NCBI GenBank assembly: GCA_030737875.1
Contig: CM060926.1
Coordinates: 166,431,079-166,495,078, forward strand
Reading direction: 5' to 3'
DNA length: 64,000 bases
DNA from: Allium sativum
Taxonomy: Eukaryota > Streptophyta > Magnoliopsida > Asparagales > Amaryllidaceae
This document shows, in pieces, positions 57,344-64,000 of this stretch. The position numbers and the translations under genes are program-made. The notes beneath the pieces were generated by a model. That model did not search any database. It had not been told where the DNA came from and worked only from the letters and a program-made list of their open reading frames with translations. Each line of letters begins with the position of its first letter. Position 1 is the stretch's first letter.

Positions 57344-59330
57344 GTGTTTCTTTCATATGTTCTAAAAAGTTGTAAATATCATGCATTGTAAATACCATGC
57401 AACATTATTAAAAGCTTTGTACATATTAATGAAATGAGTTGCTTTACTTGCCTAAATCGTACAACTTGAAAACTGTTTTCTAAGAGTTGATTTTGATTGC
57501 AGGTCCCTTAAAAGAACGCTGACGCATCAATGACCCAATATAACCTGGTGACCGTTGCAGCACATCCCGATTGGGATAGATCAAATACCCATTCCTTAAT
57601 GCTTAACATCATTTGCGACAAATACGAAAGGTGTGAAGCACAACATTGTAAAGAAGGGATACCAGGAATTAAGCGGTCAAATGAAACAACGTTCGAGCTA
57701 CAAATGAAGCTGTAAGTTTCATCAAAGGGGCACCTTCTTAATTGTAAGGTTTCAGGCCCTAGTTCTAACAAATCGTGGTAAAACCCGATAAATGAATTGG
57801 CGTCCACTTGGTGAAACAACGCAATTATAAAACTAATGACCTCCCTGAGGGGCACCCAATTGTCGCTAGTATCATTGATATATGGTCCGAGTGTGACTAA
57901 CCTGGGTCTTTTAAAACAAAATACCTCCCCGAGGGGCACCCAGTCGATCGCTGATGCCATTGAAACATGGCCGGATTGCAACAAACATTGGGCTTCAAAA
58001 CCAAAGACCTCCCTATGGGGCACCTGGCTTATCGTCAATGCCATTCATACATGGCTAGATAGCGATAAAAACACTAGGTTCTGAAAGGCCTCTATTGGGG
58101 CATCCAATCATATGTTAGATCTTCCAAATTCAGCTATTGATTCTGGGGTCTTCCAAATCCAGTTACTAACGGACTCTAAAAGACCCCTACTGGGGCATCC
58201 GATCGTATGTCAGGTCTTCCAAATTCGATTAGTGACAGACCCAAAAGAACTTCTTGAAGGCGCCCTACAAATTCTATAGGTGATTGATCATTCAATCATG
58301 ATGAATAACAGGCTTACAAATACCTCTTCAAAGGAATAGAAAATCAGACCTCTCCGGGAGCATATGTTCAAATCTAATTTTCGAAAAGCCTGGGTTACCA
58401 GGCTAGTGAGAGATTTGATTGAATATATAAAACATAAGACCTCTCAAGCAGGGGCACAAAAAATGAATTTCATCTCCACAAAAAGGCATAAATAGGATCG
58501 ATTAAACTAGAATCCTTTGATCGTGATCATTCCAAAAGATTTAACAGTGGCAAAGAATCATAATCAAAAGATACCAAATAAAGTTGGTCGCATAATCTTG
58601 CGCCTAACCTTAAAGTTGTGACAAATTGTGATATGGGGGAATTACCATAGCGTTAAACAAATTCAACAATGCTCACTTCTTAGGACATACCACAAATTTT
58701 TCACAACTTTAAAGTAAAAAGGCTAATTTGACCAACAAAACAGAACTTTCAAATGACAAAGGAAAAATAAATAACCCTGATACTGTAATGAGCATAAAGG
58801 AGTTTATTCACGAGAATCTCAAATATTGACCTCGTCAAAATCAAAGAAATTTAGTAAAATTTGTCAAGTTAGGTCCAACTAATAAGGGTTTGTGGCTACA
58901 ATTGAAAAACCAACTTAACAAAAGTGCAATGAAACCACTTTAATACCAAGTATTCGATAATAAATGACTTGCAATGTAATTTTTTTGTGTTATAAGCGTG
59001 AAAAGAAAACAAGTGTAGAATGCGAAGCAGCAAAGTACGACAAAGCTCAAGAAGAACACAGTTTCATTTCAGCAACACATAATTAGATCACCAAATTACA
59101 AGTCATGTACAAGGTATCAGACATAAAAGTGCGCAAAATAACAAGCGTAAAAGTGTGAGCGAGGGTCGGCACCTGCATATACAACCGGTCTGAATGCAAA
59201 TGTAGTACATAAAAAGGAAATGACAAGAAATAAGGGATATTAGTCGTAAGCGTTATTTCTTCTTTCCGTTCGTAGGATCCCCGGACCACAAACTCGGTCT
59301 GTCAACCTTGAGAAGAGGAGATATGTTAGC
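57344..59330 (+). other. Spacer between integrase and antisense ORF of Tat B, with 84-bp tandem repeats
   Basis: CTCCC(C/T)(G/A)(A/T)GGGGCACC starts at 57841, 57925 and 58009, exactly 84 bp apart. Shorter relatives (CCCCTACTGGGGCATCC) run to about 58270. The frames on either strand at 57508-58084 are this repeat read through. Further right, 58560-58680 matches the Tat A spacer at 14640-14720 in reverse. No other gene is seen. Confidence 0.7.
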
Positions 59331-59333
59331 TGA

Positions 59334-59699
59334 CTAGCTTCCACCTATGGTCATCATACCACTTGGACTTTCTTGGGAGGATATAGTGATGACACCTTTC
59401 TTCTTCTTCTTCTTTTTGGTTACTACCTTCTTTCCTTTGCGGTCTGATGATGTTCCCTGCTTTCTTTGAACCTCAATGTCTTGTGATGGGGTTTCGCCGG
59501 TTTGCTTAGAATCTTCCTCACTTGGAAAATAATCATCATCAGTATCTAGGTTAGCAATTGCACCAATCTTAGTATCCTGTGACCCTGGGGTTTTAGCATC
59601 AAGCAAGGATTCATCACCCGGACAGAGAGTATAGGCTGAGGCAGGAGCTGTCGATATCAGGGACGAATCAGTGATTATGGCTTCAGTCATTATAGCGGT
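59334..59699 (-). pseudogene. C-terminal exon of the antisense extra ORF of Tat B
   Basis: A 118-codon minus-strand frame (59690-59334) aligns with the Tat A antisense ORF at 13700-14025. Shared features are the start (EA-I-DSSL), the TPGSQD-KI-A-LSDL-like acidic stretch (here TPGSQDTKIGAIANLD), a lysine run (KKKKKKK) and ISSQESPSG. The rest of the ORF would lie to the right but is cut by the LTR at 59700. Two copies in independent Tat elements, both antisense and both after the repeat spacer, show it belongs to the element. Confidence 0.78.
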
Positions 59700-59949
59700 T
59701 GTAACACCCCGTATTTCCTGTGGATATTAAAGTAATGAATTAAAGAATACTTAATTTTAAAATTAGGAATTAAGGGAAACGGGTTACACCATTGCGTTCA
59801 TCTCGGAATTTGGCTTGGGATAGAGTCCGAGTTTGCGTCGGCTTAAGGAAGTATATATATACATATAAAATAATTCCAGAAGTCAAAACAGGGTTCAAAT
59901 CTTGAATTTGGGTCAAAGCAGCCTGAGCGGGAAATTTCCCGCTTAGGGG

Positions 59950-60038
59950 TGTCGACCCCCCAGAGGGAGTCGACATAGGTGTCGACCCCTCTATAAGGGT
60001 GGTGACATAGGTGCCCACCCCCATAGAGGTGTCGACCC
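59950..60038 (+). promoter_or_regulatory. GTCGAC-rich cluster (D2 LTR)
   Basis: GTGTCGACCCCCC, GAGTCGACA, GTGTCGACCCC and GTGTCGACCCC within 90 bp, about 135-220 bp before the TATA box. Confidence 0.62.
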
Positions 60039-60172
60039 CTATCGGCTCAGATCTGGCCGATGATGTGTTTCGCCACATGTCGCTTTTTGATTCGATGTGT
60101 TATGTGGTACTCTGCTCTGGATGATTCTGATGACTTCTATATTGATCTGAAGGCTCTAAATCGCCCGTTACA

Positions 60173-60183
60173 CCTATAAAAAG
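60173..60183 (+). promoter_or_regulatory. TATA box of D2 LTR
   Basis: CCTATAAAAAG in the CACCTATAAA context of this LTR group. Confidence 0.65.
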
Positions 60184-61377
60184 ACCGCTAAACATATTGT
60201 TTTTTCTACACACGAACTCATAAGCGTCTATACGCTACTAAAACCTAATGTTACCTAGCCTCCACCTTAATCTATCAAATTAGAGTTTTCAAGTTAACAA
60301 TCTAAGTCTACATCAAAGGAATAGCTAATCAAATTCAGAAATCAGATCCTAGAATTCAAGACCGTTCTGAAATTTTTGAGTTCATATTACTTTCAGAAAC
60401 AAAATTTAATTGTGATTCTGACATTGTAATAAATCTGAATCTGAGATTATCCCCATTTCTATCTGTCTTTCTATATCTACTGGATCTATCTCGTTGATAT
60501 TATTATGTCCATTCTTTGTCTCTTCTTTCCTTCTTCCATTTTTATTTTTATAGCCAAGCTACTGCGAGCCTGAGCCAATTCTCATAAGAGATGAATGTAT
60601 ATTGGGAAAAATTGGGAATAATATATGATTTGATATGGCCAGCGCTAAAATTGGAAAAGTATTAAATTATTTATAATTGGGCATAACTAATTTGTAACGG
60701 ATTTGAGGACATAACCCATGTTGTATTTAAAACATAAAGTGTATCGAACATATGACTTGAGATTTGAGGCATGAAGTATATTGGACATATGACTTGGAGT
60801 TCAGGGCATAAATTGAACTGTAAAAATGTAAGGCATGGTACATGTTGTGGTTTAAGACCTAAAATTGGGGCATATTATATATGATAGTTTATGACTTGGA
60901 AGAAGAAGATTATTGTTTATAGTGATATATGGCTTGGGCATGAAAACCTATAGTAAGATAGGGATAACTATTAAATGTGAACACGCCTAAATTGGGATTT
61001 TGGGTAATTGGCATGCACTGTAATTAAAGGCTATAATTTGGCATAGTTTATACTGTGAATCATGATTGGGGGTTTTTGGAGAATATTTTGTACGGTGCAA
61101 TATGACTAAACCTTATGGCATGTGTTATATTGTGAATTATGACCATGATTTTGGGCATGTAAGTTTATAGGCTTAATTTATGATTAGGCGAGATAGGTTA
61201 ATGGAACTTTAAGTGATGTTTAATTTGTTAAACTGACTAATATGCGGAAATCTGTTGAAAGTGATACTGTAATTGGAAAGCCTACGATGTAGATGAATAA
61301 ATTGACACAACTAGCCTGAAGCTGGAATAATCTGTAAATGAACCAATTGTCTAAGATAAACATGCCGAGACACGAGG

Positions 61378-61570
61378 TTAGACTCCATTTGCGGTAGAAA
61401 CCTGCCCAGAACCAACCGGCCTAACCAGGAACCGCAAATGGTCAGTTTAATGTGAGAGGTCGTAGGCATAAATAAGAAATGATTAGACACGAGGTTAGGT
61501 CTGGCTGGTGTCAGAAGTCTTCCCGGAACCGCCCGGCACATCCAGCGGCCGCAAGCTATTGACCTAATGT
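61378..61570 (+). repeat. Tandem pair of conserved LTR stem-loops (copy 6)
   Basis: The inner stem CCATTTGCGGT (61385-61395) pairs perfectly with ACCGCAAATGG (61431-61441). Against copy 2 (CAGTTTGCGGT/ACCGCAAACTG) two base pairs changed on both sides. Outer arms are TTAGAC (61378-61383) and GTTTAA (61445-61450). A second hairpin follows from about 61493. Confidence 0.85.
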
Positions 61571-61639
61571 GAGAGGTCTGTGCATTAGTAAATAATTAAT
61601 GCTGATCAAAGATGAATATGATACCTAAAATGTGTTAGG

Positions 61640-62390
61640 TGGGTAGGGCTAAGTTAATGAGGAACACTTAACCAACATGACATGGTGAATGAGAAGGGTT
61701 AAGTTAATAAGAAACACTTAACCAATAAGACATGATGAATGGGTAGGGTTAAGTTATAATAAGAAAGCAACACTTAACCAATATAACAGGATGCGTGGAA
61801 AGGTTAAGTTAAAACAAGAGAGCAACACTTAACAATTATAACATGATGAATGAGGAAGGTTAAGTTAACACAAGAAGGAAACACTTAACCAATGTAACGC
61901 GACAAGTGGGTGGGTTAAGTTAACTTGAATTGATTGAGGACATTTAACCAATACAACATGATGAACGCGTGGGTTAAGTTAATAAGAAACACTTAACCAA
62001 TGTAATTTGATGAACGAATGGTGTTAACTTAATGGGAAATACTTAACCAATATAACATGATGAATGAACGGGGTTAAGTTAATAGGAAACACTTAACCAG
62101 TCCAACATTACGAGTGAGAAGGGTTAATTAGAAGCTCTTAACCAACGTGACATGATGAGTGGGTGGGTTAAATTAACATGAATGGACAACACTTAACCAA
62201 TATGACATAATGTGTGGGAGGGTTAAGTACATATCGGGTTAGTCGGTAATATTAGTAAATATAGGCCCGCAAACTTAACCATTAAGTAAACATGTTTGAA
62301 TCAGTGGGAGGGTTAAGTACATATCGGGTTGGTAGGTAATATTAGTAAATATAGGCCTACAAACTTAACCAGTAAGAAACCCAAGTAACG
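61640..62390 (+). repeat. GGTTAAGT...ACTTAACC inverted-repeat array (D2 LTR)
   Basis: About 13 units of 45-60 bp (the last two about 90 bp), for example GGTTAAGT-TAATAAGAAAC-ACTTAACC. Arms are nearly constant; inner spacer and linker (ACATGATGAATGGGTG-like) vary. This is the largest such array in the window. Confidence 0.85.
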
Positions 62391-62395
62391 AGGAC

Positions 62396-62893
62396 TGTAA
62401 CGACCCGTGTTTTTCGACCCTTTGAATCTGAATATTTAAATTGGTTTTAAATATTTTATTTGAAATATAAATGGATTTTTATATTTTAATTGCTATTTAA
62501 AATAAAGTTGAACGATATATATTCATATATAATATAAATCGAGCTTGAAAATGGCGTGCAATTCGTAAATTGGAATTTTGAACTTCAACTGGATATACAG
62601 GATCCGATATAAGTCGGAATTATATAAAACCAGAAACGTTGGAACCATGTTGATGATAATTTTCATATGAAAGAGAAAAATTCAGATTTCGTATTGTAAA
62701 TTTTAAATTATGGCCAAATCAAATTTTAAAATAATCGCTGTGAAAATCGTTATTAAAATATCGGCCTTTAAAATGGCCATTTTGCAAACGATCTCTGTTT
62801 TCGATGAAACTAGTTTCATTAGAACCGTATTATTAAAGTATTGTACGGTGTTGAATGGCATGGCAAACCGATGTCGTATGTGACAATGGTAGT
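62396..62893 (+). mobile_element. E/C-type LTR start ('E2'), interrupted
   Basis: TGTAACGACCCGTG starts at 62396 inside D2. ATGGCGTGCAATTCG, CCAGAAACGTTGGAACC and GGTCGTATGTGA-like stretches match the left LTR of E and U3 of C. It is cut at 62894 by another LTR. Confidence 0.75.
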
Positions 62894-64000
62894 TGTAACA
62901 CCCCACATCTGTTAAGGTCACTCACAAAGGGAATGCCTTAACTTCAATGGAGTATTATGGGTACTGGAACAGAAATATTACAAGACAGACATATATAAAA
63001 CAGCAAAAAATAAAGTGGAAGTACTTCAAATCATTTATTAAATATAATTTTTTACAAGAAAAGCCCATCAACTCCCAATACCCAATTTCATAGTTAAACT
63101 ATCTATCTTGCTCAAAAACAAAGAAGCATAAAAACAAACTGCATTATTCCCCAATAAAGCAAAGCAAGCCATAGCCAAGAGAAATCCAAGCCATACATGA
63201 AAGAGCCTTGGAGCTTGGTAAGATCCGAACAAAGCTGTATTCCCACCTTGTGAACCTAGGGGGGGAAACGGAAGAAAAAGAGGCGAAACAAAACGGGTCA
63301 GTCATAAAGACTGAGTAAGTCCTAGTGACTTTCAGCATAAAAATAGATAAAGATAACATGGCATGAATAAACTGAAAGTAAACATAAGCATGATGACAAG
63401 GTAGGCAAGATAAACTAAGATAACAAGATAAACTATGATAACAAGATAAACTATGATAACAAGATAAACTAAGGTAACAAGATAAACGTCGGGCACGATG
63501 AAACAAGTATAACGTCCCATAATTCCTATCAAGTATCCCACCGCATGGTTTCTATCAAGAATAACATCGCAAGGTTTCTAAGCTTTACCATTAAAACGAT
63601 ATCTATTTGCTCTGCACCACCTAACTAGCATCCTCATAAGTGTCTTACATTGAATGATCCGTATTCCTACTAGTGCCCCAACTAGTGTCCTGTGTAACAA
63701 GGATCCGTACCCCCTACTAGTGTCCCAACTAGTAGCCCGTGTTATATAATAATTACAACGTGATCCCAATCCCCGCAATTATGGTAGCCTTCAGGTGTAC
63801 ATCGATTATGAGGATTCCACCTCGATCACCCCAATGGCCATGTATATATTCGATGCACCCTTACTACCTTATTGATCGGCTCCCTACTTGACCTAGTTCT
63901 CGTTTGTGTCACACGGCCCCCTACTTGTAGATACCTGTGCTGGTCCCACCATGGGGTGTATCAAGTCCTATGGTGGCAACCCTGACACAATCAAGATGCA
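62894..64000 (-). mobile_element. Minus-strand LTR of the gag-only family (3' end), leaves the window
   Basis: On the + strand it begins TGTAACACCCCACATCTG and GTCACTCACAAAGGGAATGC, the reverse complement of the LTR end at about 8590-8632. The CACCTTGTGAACCTAGGGGG stretch (about 63244) matches the CCCAGGTACTCAGG region near 2593. A GATAAACTATGATAACAA minisatellite lies at 63410-63485, and CTAGTG(T/C)CCCAACTAGT units at 63670-63735. Confidence 0.78.

Larger units (their letters stand above)
51726..59699 (+). mobile_element. Tat-lineage element 'Tat B', 5'-truncated
   Basis: Homology with Tat A starts abruptly in gag (CTCACCAACCTATTCGAGG matches the Tat A gag frame), with no 5' LTR or primer site. 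The order is gag, protease, RT, connection RNase H, second RNase H, integrase, 84-bp repeat spacer and the antisense ORF. LTR D2 interrupts the antisense ORF at 59700. Frames are broken, but several domains are better kept than in Tat A. Confidence 0.86.
59700..62395 (+). mobile_element. D-like LTR ('D2'), 5' part, interrupted at its right end
   Basis: Starts TGTAACACCCCG at 59700, within the Tat B antisense exon (preceding bases GCGGT). It has the same order as the D LTRs but on the + strand: GTCGAC cluster (59950-60038), TATA box (60173-60183), stem-loop pair (61378-61570) and GGTTAAG array (61640-62390). The AACTAAG array and the LTR end are not seen, because another LTR starts at 62396. 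Confidence 0.82.

Noticed and set aside
57508..58084. Overlapping 178- and 82-codon frames on both strands
   Set aside because: Both read through the 84-bp tandem repeat of the Tat B spacer.
63144..63541. Leu/Ser/Tyr- and Val-rich repetitive frames
   Set aside because: They are the GATAAACTATGATAACAA minisatellite translated.

Overview
The window is plant nuclear repeat DNA, almost certainly from a flowering plant. It holds nested Ty3/gypsy (Metaviridae) LTR retrotransposons, and I can support no host protein-coding gene, rRNA, tRNA or CRISPR array. The plant assignment rests on LTRs of 1 to 5.5 kb, initiator-Met-type primer sites (TGGTATCAGAGC-like), Tat-lineage pol genes with a second RNase H, and the plant-specific antisense extra ORF of Tat elements. 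The species cannot be named.

Layout, left to right. (1) 1-8632 (+): a gag-only element with LTRs of about 3.47 kb; its 5' LTR is cut by the window start. It lies in the remnant of a related minus-strand LTR (8633-10518). (2) 10519-22577 (-): a degenerate Tat-lineage element, 'Tat A'. Reading leftwards it has 5' LTR, primer site, gag, protease, RT, connection RNase H, second RNase H, integrase, a tandem-repeat spacer and a spliced-looking antisense ORF on the + strand. (3) 22578-25847: AT-rich retroelement-derived sequence that I could not assign. (4) 25848-51720: a four-level nest. A minus-strand gypsy remnant (E) contains a 991-bp solo Tat LTR. That LTR contains a minus-strand element D (LTRs about 4.3 kb, internal region 2.1 kb, no recognisable gene). 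One LTR of D contains a very young + strand element C, with two 5,454-bp LTRs around only 409 bp. Target-site duplications TATA, GATTT and GAATT support the three inner insertions. (5) 51726-59699 (+): a 5'-truncated Tat element, 'Tat B', with the same gene order, an intact DDE integrase core and the end of the antisense ORF. (6) 59700-64000: a second nest, D-type LTR, then E/C-type LTR, then a minus-strand LTR of the first family that leaves the window.

The most unusual content is in the LTRs. Six LTR copies of the related hairpin-LTR families carry a tandem pair of conserved stem-loops with compensatory base changes. D-type LTRs add two arrays of short perfect inverted repeats, and five LTRs carry a GTCGAC-rich cluster just upstream of the TATA box. 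Elements TR-GAG, C, D and E keep primer site and polypurine tract but lack pol, so they would need proteins from another element.
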